The position numbers and the translations under genes are program-made. From Macrothele yani (taxonomy: Eukaryota > Arthropoda > Arachnida > Araneae > Macrothelidae): a DNA stretch of 64,000 bases. Shown one piece after another: positions 10,396 through 21,057 of the stretch (positions are counted from its first letter, which is position 1; each line of letters opens with the position of its first letter). A model generated the notes under the pieces. It saw only the letters and a program-made list of their open reading frames with translations, made no database searches and was not told where the DNA came from. The stretch is taken from positions 66,655,054 through 66,719,053 of the forward strand of contig CM077028.1 of the NCBI GenBank assembly GCA_039090855.1, in the 5' to 3' direction.

Positions 10396-12960
10396 AAAAA
10401 GCGAAACTTGGGGATCAGAGAGTTGTGATGATGTTCGCCCGCAATCACCAATTCGCGACTGAGTGCAGTGGTCCGGATCTTACTCCAGTACATTCAATCC
10501 CCAACCAGCCAGTACAACACTCACTTTCGCAAATAACACATGATTCTCAAATACACAACACAAAATTTAATTACGTTCTGCGTGATTAAAACAGTTACGG
10601 CGCTCTCTGGGCGCATAGACAATTAATTGCCCCTCTTATGTGGACAGCACACAGTATCACACTTTACTGTCGGACGGCGCATGCCGACTGAGTCTCCACC
10701 GGACGATCTGATCAAAAGATACTATTCGTTAACACTCTAAATAGAGCAGCAAGTGATATTCATATACAATTGCTTAGAGAATGAAAAAAATTATATGCAA
10801 ACGATCACATTAAAAAAAAACACTCGCGACACAAAATACACAAGCACGTTAATTTGCGGTATACGATTATAGGTGCTAAATACTGCCAAAGTTAATTAAC
10901 TATATCTAATAAGCATGCACATGCAGATCCCTTCTCCGCTGGCCCTGAACCAAAGTCAAAAGAAATTGCCCGTCAAAGTGGAATTTGTGGCCACACCCTC
11001 TCCCTTATTCTTGTAAAAAAAATCATCAGGAAATGGGCCCTGAAAGAAATCGAAGGGTGTATGTGCATGTACGTTCTCTGAGGTTCAGTCACTCAGCATT
11101 GCTGCTTCTTTGTCCATGCAGCTTTGGGTGTTGGGATGGCACAAGTTCGCAGATGTGCGAAGAAAAATAGAAAAATTCATCTACTTACAGTTTCTTGACT
11201 TTGCTGTGCAAATCCAGTGTGCATCACATAATAAAACACGACAAAAAATAACACACAAACACTTGCACCATGTGGCAGCACCGATGAATTAACACTTCAC
11301 TTTGACGCTCGATATAAGTGAAGCACACAACGTAATTTAACGCGCACAATGAAAATGGTGATAACACGCCGCACTTTGTTGCGCTGATGAGAGTGTACAC
11401 TGATCCACTCTTGTGAAGATTTGAAGGGGGCCGTCAAACAAAATAGCCCCTCTCACATCTGCTGTTGCAGGTTCCGAGACTGATTTTCAGCATTCCTGGG
11501 AAATGATTTCTGTTGGCGTGAAGAAATGATTCTGACCGTCAGCTGCCTGGAGAGTGGGACCCCCTCACTTCCGCTGCTGCTATAGTAGATTCCATCCGTC
11601 GTTGCCTTCTGTACTTCTTGACCGTTCATTCCAAATTCAGTCAGTTCCTTTCCGTTAGCATAGCATCTACCCTGCCTGAGAATGCAATTCAAATATGCAC
11701 CCTCTCAGGTTTTGTTTCCATTTTTTATCGAGTTGCGACCGCCAGCCCTGAGATTAGTTTTCTCGGCCGAGCGAAATCAGACGTGCTTTTTCTTTAAGCG
11801 TACATCAGCAACTGCTGTCCAAAAACGACGCTCGAATTCACCCCCTTTCTTCGGTGACTCTGTACTCTTAATTGCCCATTGTCCCTTGCAGACGTCGAAG
11901 TATCGTTCTTGCTGACAGAGTTATGTGTCTGCTGAGGGTCTCTTGGCCCCACTGAAATAAACATACGGACCACAGCGTTAAGCTACAAGCGGAAAGAAGA
12001 AAAAAAGAAAAGTGAAAAACCACTTCGAACTTGCTGCCTCTATCAGCATTCTAAAGCGCATCCTCCCTCGCTCGCTTTTCACCTCCTCGAAGACCCTTGA
12101 GATAGGAATATTTATATTCACTTCAGGGCTATGTGTGAGGTCTAGCGATTCAAAATGGCAAATTATTACATTTCTTGCCTTCAAGAGCATTGGAGCGACT
12201 TCCTAATTATCCCGCAATTTTGTTAATCAATTTAGAGAACAGCCGAAAGAAAAAACAACGCAAATGAAGAATAAATAAAAAAAAACTGTGAACCGTAAAA
12301 GAACATGTGAGCCTGCCGAACTGTGATTCCTAGCTGCCTCGTACAATACGCGACATGGCGGACAAATTTTAGAGCTTTCTTCAGGTTTTAAGTTGAGGGG
12401 GGGGGGGTGTCCACTGTAACAGTAGTGATATTAGAATGCCTCCATATCTATATATGCATACTCTTCAAACATGCAAAGTTTCACGCTTTTTTCACAAAAT
12501 GCTGTTTTCTTTCATATTTATGCCTTGGCTCTTCTACTAATGGCGATGACGAGGTATTTAATGAACTATGTTATTCAGCGAAAATAAGGGGAACATAAAA
12601 ATGAAATAAAACAAACAACATTGGATTATTTAAAAAAAATGTTTCCACGTGATAACAACTTCCAGATTCACTGCTATTATAAATTCCTGTAAATATTAAT
12701 TTTACTTTAATTTGTACCACTGTACTTAATTAATTTTTTCAAGTATATGAAATTGCTATGGATAGGCCTTATTACAGGATAAGCGTATATGCATATTATC
12801 ACGTATGCATAATTTTACATGGGGATATTTCTCACCACAAAACTGATTTAGCGAGCTCCTGGATTCAGCGATTATTTCTGTCAGTCCAGAACTCCTCGTT
12901 ATAAATTTGTTCTTCTGTCGTTAATTTTCCCGTCACTTTAAGAATAACATTCATTCCACT
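10396..12960. other. No gene recognised; unique-looking intergenic sequence
   Basis: Several 60-80-codon frames occur here, none with recognisable domains. The stretch has an intermediate GC content, a G-run at 12395-12405, and no copy elsewhere in the window. It may hold host intronic or regulatory sequence, but nothing in it can be named. Confidence 0.35.
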
Positions 12961-12988
12961 GTTGTTTAATAAGCGTTTATTAAACAAC
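12961..12988. repeat. Short perfect hairpin
   Basis: Two 12-bp perfect arms (GTTGTTTAATAA and TTATTAAACAAC) with a 4-nt spacer GCGT; degenerate versions follow to 13025. It lies immediately before the inverted DR1-bearing repeat and may be part of its flank. Confidence 0.7.
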
Positions 12989-13034
12989 AGTTAATAAATG
13001 TTTGTTCACAGTTTAATAAACGAAATATAAAGAT

Positions 13035-13555
13035 CAGATAACTCGCGAAAAAATGAGTCGATTTCGATTAAATTTTAGTATGTGTTAGCCGACAACCTGG
13101 GGAGGATCCCTGTTGAAAATGGGTAAATTGGGGTCAAAGGTCCGGACATAGAAGCGGTATCCATTCCATCGCTCTTATGCGCCATAAAATTAGGTAAAAA
13201 TGCTTCGATTGCGACAACACTTTATCATGTTGTTTCGGAGATATACTAAACCAGTTCTGTTTAATATAATAGAAACGGGGTCAAAGGTCAGGGCACAGGA
13301 GGGAAATTTATACCACAGCCATTATCCTCATAACTTAAGTAAAAATGCTTCGATTGCGACAAAACTTTAGTATGTTGTTTCGAAGGTATATACTGATACG
13401 GTTCTGTTAAATATCATCGAAATGGGGTCAAAGGTCAGGGCATAGGAGCGAGATTTATTCGACAGTCATCCTCATAACTTGAGTAATGATTTCTGGTATG
13501 TTGAAAAGCGTATCATATTCAATGCATTGCATGATTTTACTAACTTGTTTTTATA
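13035..13555 (-). repeat. DR1-bearing interspersed repeat, copy 2 (inverted)
   Basis: The reverse complement matches copies 1 and 3 unit by unit. Textbook DR1 motifs GGGTCAAAGGTCA occur at 13278-13290 and 13425-13437, with GGGTCAAAGGTCC at 13131-13143. The end near 13490-13510 contains GTTGAAAAGCGTATCAT, the inverse of the other copies' left end; the opposite end lacks the CGTGCGGAC segment seen in copies 1 and 3. Confidence 0.75.
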
Positions 13556-14096
13556 CTTTTACCAGATTATTCGAAATCTTGAATTTCTTTTAAATAATTT
13601 AATAACATTTAACAAACCTCCGACATGTATTTTAAAATTATACATTTAAAAAATATATACTTTTCAGACCGCAAATGAGAGATTATATTAAGAAATTAAG
13701 TACGGTAAACAGCTTTTAAGAGCGAAGACGCGTTCTGCTCTGGTGTGATAAAAATTCAACGCATTACATTAATTGCCACAAATATGATAATTTCAAATAA
13801 GGGTCAGAGGCGTTCGTAGAACACATTTTCGCAAAACATTTCGTGAAAATTATTTTAAAGACCCCTAAACCACTTTTAAATTCATTAAGTGATTCAAACA
13901 GCGTATATTATTTCAAAATGATTTAAGAAAATCTTCTTCAGCGTTAAAATATGTCTTATTCCAATAATAAAATCAGGCACTTTACAAATAAAATACTTCA
14001 TTAAACGTTATACCAACGAAAAATTATATTCTTTATACTGATATAGGGGAAAAGTCCATGCTACTACACATACTCGCCACTAAATTTGAAACTTAT
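13556..14096. other. AT-rich stretch, nothing recognised
   Basis: Very AT-rich sequence with no open frame of note and no match to the other repeats in the window. Confidence 0.4.
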
Positions 14097-14260
14097 TTAA
14101 TACCAGGTAGGACCCCCTTTAGCCCGAATTATAGCACATGTGTGGTTTGGCATAGATTCCACAAGGTGTTGGAGAGTATCTACGTATACAGCATACCAGG
14201 CGTTCACCAGACAGTCTTTCAACGGGCTCAGATTTGACGGAAGAGGACTTTGCTCCCGGA
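14097..14260 (-). pseudogene. Tc1-like transposase C-terminal tip
   Basis: The minus frame ends LQHLVESMPNHTCAIIRAKG followed by GPTWY and a stop. This is the characteristic C-terminus of Tc1-like transposases (compare QHLVESMPRGIDAVLKAK at 54017-55236). Upstream (plus-strand coordinates above 14260) the frame runs into unrelated SINE-A-type sequence, so only about 50 residues of the transposase remain. Confidence 0.75.
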
Positions 14261-14284
14261 TCAATTTTTCTACGTCATACATTC

Positions 14285-14412
14285 TCAAGACGTTTGTGAA
14301 AACACAAGTTTGTCCGCGACGGGCATCGAATCCGTATCCCCTCACTTCGGAGTAAGTCGCTCTCGCAACTGAGCTAAGCGGAGAAACTTGTGTTTTCACA
14401 TTGGCGCCCGAT
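14285..14412 (-). repeat. SINE-A tRNA-like module
   Basis: The reverse complement carries a tRNA-like segment (GCTTAGCTCAGTTGCGAGAG, then GACTTACTCCGAAGTGAGG and a TTCGA-like T arm), with ACAAGTTTGTCCGCG and AACTTGTGTTTTCACA at its borders. The same border words occur at 15176-15262 and 48375, linking these loci. Confidence 0.65.
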
Positions 14413-14529
14413 TGGGAAAAATGGATCCACTGGAAGTTGGGTTCTTCGAAAAATGTGTGATGTTTATTCCCCACATTGTTTGAAATTAAGGAAAAATTAC
14501 TACTTCGCTTAAAAAAAAAAAAAAAAAGT

Positions 14530-15082
14530 TTGTAAAATCATGCAATGATACGCTTTCCAACATACCAGAAATCATTACTCAAGTTATGAGGATAATGGCT
14601 GTAGAACAAATCTCGCTCCGATGACTTGACCTTTGACCACATTTCGTTGATATTCATCAGAACCGGTACAGTATACTTCTGGAACAACATGACAAAGTTT
14701 TGTCTCAATCGAAGCATTTTTACGCAAGTTATGACGCATAAGAGCAATGGAATGCATCTCACTCCCATGTCCTGACCTTTGAACCCACTTCACCCATTTT
14801 CAACAGGGTTTGGTCCCAGGTGGTTCTCTACCACATACTAAATTTTCATTGAAATCGAACCATATTTACGCAAGTTATGACGCATAAGGGCAATGGAATG
14901 AATCCCGCTCCTATGTTCTGAACTTTGACCCCACTTCACCCATTTTCAGTACGGTTCGTTCCCAGGTGGTCCCCTACCACATACTAAAATTTCATCGAAA
15001 TCGAGCCATTTTTACGCGAGTTATCGTGCGGACGGGCAAAACTGGAGCATATACGCTTCTTCAACCTACGGTTGGAAAGCGT
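14530..15082 (+). repeat. DR1-bearing interspersed repeat, copy 3 with 12-bp inverted ends
   Basis: Left ACGCTTTCCAAC (14550-14561) and right GTTGGAAAGCGT (15071-15082) are perfect inverses. Between them lie four ~130-140-bp units with TGACCTTTGACCA at 14627-14639, TGACCTTTGAACC at 14773-14785 and TGAACTTTGACCC near 14918. The inverted ends suggest a non-autonomous DNA element. An A-run sits just upstream (14511-14527). Confidence 0.75.
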
Positions 15083-15109
15083 AAAAAAAGAAAAGAAATT
15101 ACGAGGGAG

Positions 15110-15262
15110 ATGATGTGACGTACTACAGAGGTGAAAACATGTGTCAAGACGACAAATCTGCAGCGAGACATTCTGTCCGCGTAGCTCAGTCGAGAGAGCG
15201 ACTTACTCCGGAGTGAGACGACACGGACAAACTTGTGTTTTCACAGGTTCGAATCTCAGCTT
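15110..15262 (+). repeat. SINE-A tRNA-like module
   Basis: The tRNA-like segment starts TCCGCGTAGCTCAGTCGAG and continues GCGACTTACTCCGGAGTGAG; CACAGGTTCGAATCTCAG supplies a box-B-like T arm. An extra ~30 bp including ACAAACTTGTGTTTTCACA separates the anticodon arm from the T arm, as if a second module had inserted. Confidence 0.65.
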
Positions 15263-15429
15263 TGTGGTGGCCAGAGAAGATGGTGGAAGTCGCTTTCATG
15301 CTCACTGAACCACTGATAAACACACCTTGCGCGATGGACAGTATAGCATTGTCGTCCACGAAACAGTCGTCACCTGCTGGATAAAAAGTCAACATTGGAT
15401 AATGTACTTACTCAGCAACGATATTCAGC

Positions 15430-15935
15430 TAATCCTTGGAGGACACTCGACCTTCCAGAAACATCAGAGGACCCGTTCTGTGTTCTATAACAGAACGGGT
15501 AGCACACCATGGCACCACCTTCAGAACTTCGTGTCATGTTTGCAAGGCAAACTGTGTCATTCCATCATGGGGCACCAGTGAAACTTTCTGCCTACCGTAT
15601 GTACAGAACAAGGTGAACCGCGACTCGCCGGACCACAAGACTGTTTTCCAGTTTTCAAGTATCCAGTCACGGTGTTTCTGACACCACTGTATACGAACTT
15701 TCCGGTTCTTCGCAAAAATCAGTGGTTTCCGTTTAGACACGCGACTACCAATACCGATCCTCTGAAATCCCTTGCTAATAGTTCGCTGAGATATGGGTCG
15801 GAAACTGCATACATTGAATGGTTCGGTCAATTGCTGAAAACAGGAAGTCTTGTTTCTCCGTGCAAGCCTTCTCAGATGACGGCAATCTCGTAATTGACAG
15901 ATTGTCGTCGCGCCACAGTAACTCATCTTAAACAA
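15430..15935 (-). pseudogene. Tc1-like transposase fragment with first catalytic Asp changed to Gly
   Basis: The frame 15534-15935 (133 codons) has a second-HTH-like region (RTISKGFQRIGIGSRVSKRK), the WCQKHRDW block typical just before the catalytic core, and LWSGESRF where the family has WSDESRF. The catalytic Asp is therefore Gly in this copy. Frame is lost downstream (below 15534). The N-terminal HTH is partly missing. A perfect 11-bp hairpin lies in the decayed downstream part at 15471-15500. Confidence 0.8.
15471..15500. repeat. Perfect 11-bp inverted repeat
   Basis: ACCCGTTCTGT and ACAGAACGGGT flank the 8-nt loop GTTCTATA. It lies within the Tc1 relic and is not part of a recognisable TIR. 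Confidence 0.8.
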
Positions 15936-16080
15936 GCAACGTGGGTTATTTTTCCACTGATTAAATACCCCGGATATCTCGCCTTATGAGAAACCTAACC
16001 AGATGGGAGCCCACAATAATCCCTTTATCGAATTCCGAGAGATCCTTTGTTCTTTCCACTGTGATCGACCCTGCTGACGA

Positions 16081-16401
16081 TTAGATTTGATCTCATCATA
16101 TGTAGAGGATTTTAGGAAAGGAGTGTCGGACCCCAGGTTTTAAACAACCTTTAGAAATAGAAAGCTAGGAGATTTGGGCTAGAGTGTCCGATAGGAAAGT
16201 GACACGGAAGCGAGGTAGAAAGTGGGAGGAAGACGCCCTTATTTATTACCAGGGGACCAATACCCGGGGTCCGACGGCTTAGCGTGCCCATCCGACGCAG
16301 TGTGGATATTTAGTGGTTCGAACGTTCGTACCTGCATGGGATCGAACCTGAGGTTTTCTCCGTGTCAGTCACGAACGTTAACCATTAGGACACCCGCGGC
16401 T
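16081..16401 (-). mobile_element. SINE-C, complete copy with 11-bp TSD
   Basis: The direct repeat CCTGCTGACGA flanks it at 16070-16080 and 16402-16412. In its own orientation it starts near GAGCCGCGGGTGTCCTAATG (box A region) and has box B GGTTCGATCCC. The body contains TACGAACGTTCGAACCACTA, AAATAAGGGCGTCTTCC and GGTTTAAAACCTG-like blocks, and it ends near GATC-type repeats (GATCTCATCATATG). The same family occurs at 40755-44060 (split), 47737-48018 and 53659-53964. Confidence 0.88.
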
Positions 16402-16704
16402 CCTGCTGACGAGCAGCAGTCCTAAATGTTGCCTAAATCACGTAGTGACGCACGAGACTACGAATTTTGCATATACGCTGTGTAAGTGACGTTTACGTAC
16501 ATCTTCATAAAAGTTCCTAACTCAGACCTCGGTGTGTGTATTTTTCACGCCGATCAGCGATGTTTTACGGTTATTATTAGTCTTCTAAGCAACGTTTTAC
16601 GGTTACTATTAGTCTCCTAAGCGATGTTTTACGGTTACTATTAGTCTCCTAAGCGATGTTTTACGGTCACTATTAGTCTCCTAAGCGATGTTTTACGGCT
16701 ACTA

Positions 16705-18302
16705 CCCAGCAAAAACACAAGTGCTGGGAAACTGCTGGCCACCAGCTGGCAGTGATGGGTCACTGCTGGCTGAAATATGCCGCTCACGGCTCGGTAGCGG
16801 TCCGTAGGTGCCAGCACTATCAATTTGCGAGCCACTGATGGCCCTGCAGCATCGCCGTGAATTGTGGGCCTCCAAGCAAGTGCCACTAGTGGCCCGTTGC
16901 TGGCAATCGATGGAACCCCAACAGCAGGTGGAAGCAAGGGGACTGCGCATGCGCAGAAGTAACATTTGCTGTGTCTCTCATGGTACTAATAAGTTGAAGA
17001 CGACGCTATCGCGATCGTGTTATTTTAATGGATGTTAAGAAAAAAATATCCATATGTAGAGAGGCGAATTAATTTCCTAATGAAATTCTGCGTTGACGAA
17101 GATATCAGATTAAGCCATGAAATACTAGATTACAGTCATGAAATACACCCACTCCATTCCCATGAATAACAATTCATGGAATGGAGTGGGGAATAACAAG
17201 AAAAAATTTGAAACCGCTTGAAACAAATGTCCTGGAAAACCATTAAAAAGACATTTGTTGAAAAAAAAAAGAATTATACGTGTACAAAATTTATTAATTA
17301 TTTGAAAGAAAAAAATAAAGCAACGCTTTGTGGATATAATGTACTCATCCCATAGGTTGAATACACAAGGCTGAGAGGAATTCGCTTCTAAAAATAACGA
17401 GAAGTAAAATAAAATATCTTTCTTCTTTAAAACAAATGTAGCTTTGGACAACGGAAAGGAAAGATACAACGTTAAAAATGTAACAGAATGTGACATGAAC
17501 TCGGGTAAATATATATTAATTCAACAATCTCTTTTCAAGACGACAAGGACAGTACAAAACTTTGGAAAGCGACTCTAAATATGTACACTCCTTGAAAATG
17601 AGTGAAGTTCCCTTAAAGTAAAAAAAAACTATCGTTACATTGAACATTTTTTTTTATGAATTATACGAAACTGACTTTTATGAAAAATACCTCGCAGTAT
17701 TGTAAAATGAAAGAGGGAACCATTCTATTACACATTCCGTACGAAACAGACAGCTTCAAGCACACGCTTGTACGTGGCAAATTAGTTCGGTCGGAAGAGA
17801 GCTCAGCTACCACGCCAACGGCCCTGGTTCAGATCCAAACGGGTGTTTTTCCGGTATGTTGAGAAAATTTCCCCAGCGCCGTGCTTTAATTCACAAGTTT
17901 CTTAGGGTAGGAAAAAAAAGTTGTGGCTTTGGGAAATTGCGGTTATCCTTGATTATTTTTTTATGGCTACCACTGGGAAATTGGCGGACAAGATTCGGCA
18001 AGCCATCAGTTAGGCTACGTCACGTGGTTGCCGGCTGCCACTACTGGCAACTAGCGGACCACATTAGGCTAGCCATCATTTCTGGCACGTGCTTGCAGGG
18101 CCACTGAAGGGCCACTTGTGGCAGCTATTGCCTGTGATGGACAACTGATGGCCCTGTTGCAGCATATGACAACTGATGGAGTGCCAGCTGTTGGCCTGAA
18201 CTGCTGGACCTTCTGTTGGCCACCCGGACATTTTATTGACGATTCGGCAGCGGCAACATAGTGCTGGGCCAGTGCTGGCCCAGCAAGACTGTTTTTGCTG
18301 GG
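16705..18302. mobile_element. 1.6-kb non-autonomous element with CCCAGCAAAAACA TIRs and TA duplication
   Basis: Starts CCCAGCAAAAACAC and ends TGTTTTTGCTGGG, flanked by TA on both sides (16703-16704, 18303-18304) and inserted in a 32-bp array, so the empty site is directly inferable. Both ends are rich in CTGGCCACC/GGTGGCCAG-like words (about 16730-16930 and 17960-18300). The middle is AT-rich with no transposase motif; the longest frame (17125-17496, minus) is low-complexity. The hairpin at 17148-17190 and a tRNA-like patch near 17770-17840 (GGTTCAGATCC) are internal. TA duplication fits Tc1/mariner-type mobilisation. Confidence 0.85.
17148..17190. repeat. 18-bp inverted repeat
   Basis: CCCACTCCATTCCCATGAA and TTCATGGAATGGAGTGGG pair with a single extra C, separated by six bases (TAACAA). 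It sits inside the CCCAGCAAAAACA element. Confidence 0.85.
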
Positions 18303-18539
18303 TATTAGTCTCCTAAGCGATGTTTTACGGTTAATATTCGACTTCTAAGCGATGTTTTACGGTTACTATTAAGAAAGATGATGATACTTCATATCCAAGT
18401 TATTAAAAGAATTCATCGAAAAAATAATTCTTTTCTATAAAATGCTCTTTCGATGATTTTGCATTAGATGATTTCTTTTTCGATTAAATCTCTCGATGGT
18501 AGCGCCCTCGATAAAATCGCCTGCTCCCAGTAAACTTAC

Positions 18540-19160
18540 ACCAGCTAGCTCAAAGGTACCGTATACTCTATAACGAAGTAAATTTCTCCGTCATTTTTGG
18601 TCTACGCCGGGATTTGAACCCGAGGGCGCTTATTCCGGAACAAGTCGCTCTACCAACTGAGCTACGCAGACGATTATTCTGATTCCTATCTGCCTTTATG
18701 TCGTGTGCGTCCTGCTGGCAGGTACGTCACATCTCCCCCCTCCCCCGAAAGAGGGCCGGGGGCATGGCCCACGGGTCAGCCGTGACCATGAATCGCTGCA
18801 GGCAGCCATCCACTGTAGAACGTGCACTTGAGAACTCCCAGTCAATCTGCTGTGTGGAATGCAACATCACACATTTTTATTTTTCGAAGCGCTGGAGAAG
18901 GAATTCTCTGATTTTTCCTGTCTCGCGGTGTGGAAATAACATCACACCATTGCGAGATTTTGAACGGTCGGGTCATTCGGAAAGTTCGGGCGCCATTATA
19001 ACGAAGTAAATTTCTCCGTCATTTTCGGACTACGCCGGGATTCGAACCCGAGGCCGCTTATTCCGGAACAAGTCGCTCTACCAACTGAGCTACGCAGACG
19101 ATTATTCTGATTCCTATCTGCCTTTATGTCGTGTGCGTCCTGCTGGCAGGTACGTCACAA
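18540..19160 (-). repeat. SINE-A: two tRNA-like modules flanking a ~350-bp body
   Basis: tRNA-like segments at 18601-18671 and 19028-19099 on the minus strand both begin TCTGCGTAGCTCAGTTGG. The first has a good acceptor stem, D arm and T arm (GGGTTCAAATCCC), but the anticodon arm closes on six bases. Between them is the full body, from TGACGGAGAAATTTACTTCG to the leader GACGTACCTGCCAGCAGG. The module spacing is about 427 bp. Ends of both copies are near-identical, so the arrangement is a tandem unit. Confidence 0.8.
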
Positions 19161-19240
19161 CTCCTTAGGAAGTACAAGAGCTTTTGATCTGAAGAAAGCA
19201 TAAATAAATATCTTACAGAAATGATCTTCCCTCAGCCCAG

Positions 19241-20088
19241 TGAGTTAACAGCAAGACAGAAGCGACTTTTTTAAACTTCAACCGGAATGTCAACAAAACA
19301 AGGAAATAAAAACTCATACTCGCTCCAACAATGTCGAGAAGGCATGACATTACAGAATATTAGCCATAAAAGGCATCGTCAAGGGTGCCACTTTACAACA
19401 AACGCCTTCAAATCCATTACAGATTTCTCTAAATATTGTTACGACTTGGAGGTATGGTAATTAATTCGATTAGCAGGTTTTGCAAGAGGCGGGAACAGCG
19501 TTAATTGTTGGTTGAAAATTAACAGCTAGTGGTGTCCCCCATTGCGAAAGAAGAAAAGAGATAAGAGCCCCTTTTTCTTGGAAGGGTGAAATCTGAAGCC
19601 TAGGCCATGTGGTGAGGGGAATGCAATGCGTAACCCCCCCCCCCCCCACACACACACACACACGTGAGTTAACAGCAAGACAGAAGCGACTTTTTTAAAC
19701 TTCAACCGGAATGTCAACAAAACAAGGAAATAAAAACTCATACTCGCTCCAACAATGTCGAGAAGGCATGACATTACAGAATATTAGCCATAAAAGGCAT
19801 CGTCAAGGGTGCCACTTTACAACAAACGCCTTCAAATCCATTACAGATTTCTCTAAATATTGTTACGACTTGGAGGTATGGTAATTAATTCGATTAGCAG
19901 GTTTTGCAAGAGGCGGGAACAGCGTTAATTGTTGGTTGAAAATTAACAGCTAGTGGTGTCCCCCATTGCGAAAGAAGAAAAGAGATAAGAGCCCCTTTTT
20001 CTTGGAAGGGTGAAATCTGAAGCCTAGGCCATGTGGTGAGGGGAATGCAATGCGTAACCCCCCCCCCCCCCACACACACACACACACC
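19241..20088. repeat. Recent 424-bp tandem duplication ending in (C)n(CA)n
   Basis: TGAGTTAACAGCAAGACAG starts at 19241 and again at 19665. The two copies look essentially identical by eye through their full length, each ending in a C-run followed by CA repeats (19633-19663 and 20057-20087). Minus-strand frames (19470-19661, 19894-20106) are the same sequence twice, with Gly/Val runs from the microsatellite, and have no domain. 20090-20700 holds no recognised feature. Confidence 0.9.
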
Positions 20089-20717
20089 CCTACGCGCGGC
20101 TGTCAAGTTGGGTGGCCGTGTAAGTGTGAGATGGTGGGATGTTTGGAGAAACCGTTAGACTATTACCAGATCGGAAAACTTATGGCGTTTGAATCCGAGG
20201 CTTGGCAGGACAAAGAACTGTTAGTTAAGTTATGTGTTTCCGTACTTATCGGTGAGCGGACCCACCACATATTCCGAAAGCAGAGACATGCATTTCTTAC
20301 CTCTTCATCGTGCCGAATACTTTTAGGAAGCAATGAGGCTGACAGAAGAGTTAAAACAGACCCGTAACGACAGCAAGGAATTTGTTGACGAAATGTGAAC
20401 AAGCGAAAAATATTAGTCTGTTTCAAAGCCGTGAAGGAAGCTAGACTCGGGGAGTAGGATTTGGTTTGATGCAGCTCGGTGTTAGCGGTGGAAGGAAAGC
20501 TTCTGCTCGAAGAAGTCAGCCAGCTAAACAAAGAGCGGCCGAGCAGTTGACGTTACCGCGAGGAAAGAGGAGAGGGGAAAATGCCTCTTTTCCTGTTGCT
20601 AGATTGCACGTAAGTTTCTACAGAGAAAGCCAGCAGCATCCCGGAGGTCACACGAAGTGATGGAATTACAGTCCCGAGTGACTGAGGTGCACGACCGGTG
20701 ATGGAAGGCGAATCACA

Positions 20718-20825
20718 TTGGGACAGACGGGCGGATCAGCTGAGAAGAACGGACGGACGGATCAGCTGGGAAGAACGGACGGACCGATCCTGCTGGGAAG
20801 AACGGACTGACCAATCCTGCTACCA
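20718..20825. repeat. ~33-bp minisatellite (GATCAGCTGGGAAGAACGGAC)n
   Basis: About three units of GGACGGATCAGCTGGGAAGA-type sequence, degrading to the right. Just downstream (20905-20940) GGGGTTCGACTCCCC resembles a tRNA T arm, but no cloverleaf could be drawn around it. Confidence 0.7.
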
Positions 20826-21057
20826 AGTCAGCGGCCTCGTTCCACCTCGACATTAGTGCGCATGGATGCGTACCTGGCTTCATACAGGTGAATGCCGTGC
20901 ACGAGAGTAAGTGGGATACGGGGTTCGACTCCCCTCTCCCTGAGTCATAGTGCGTGCCCTGGAACGGGCGTGTCGTCACACAGGTGCGCTTCCAAAGCCA
21001 AAATAACCGAGTACATCAAATATTAGTGAGTGCATCAAACAAAAGTGAGTGTACCAA

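Larger units (their letters stand above)
16557..18370. repeat. 32-bp tandem array, interrupted by an element
   Basis: GTTTTACGG recurs at 16562, 16594, 16626, 16658 and 16690, then at 18322 and 18354 (32-bp period; unit starts GCGATGTTTTACGGTTACTA). The array is split at 16704/18303 by the element annotated separately. Removing that element and one TA restores the unit exactly. Confidence 0.9.

Noticed and set aside
11453..11915. Opposed small frames at 11453-11692 and 11682-11915
   Set aside because: No recognisable motif, no splice signals, composition like the surroundings.
16590..16704. CRISPR-like short direct repeats
   Set aside because: The 32-bp units are contiguous with no unique spacers and the context is eukaryotic, so this is an ordinary tandem repeat.
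18601..18671. Possible functional tRNA gene
   Set aside because: The cloverleaf is good but the anticodon arm closes on six bases, and the segment recurs as a fixed part of a repeat unit.
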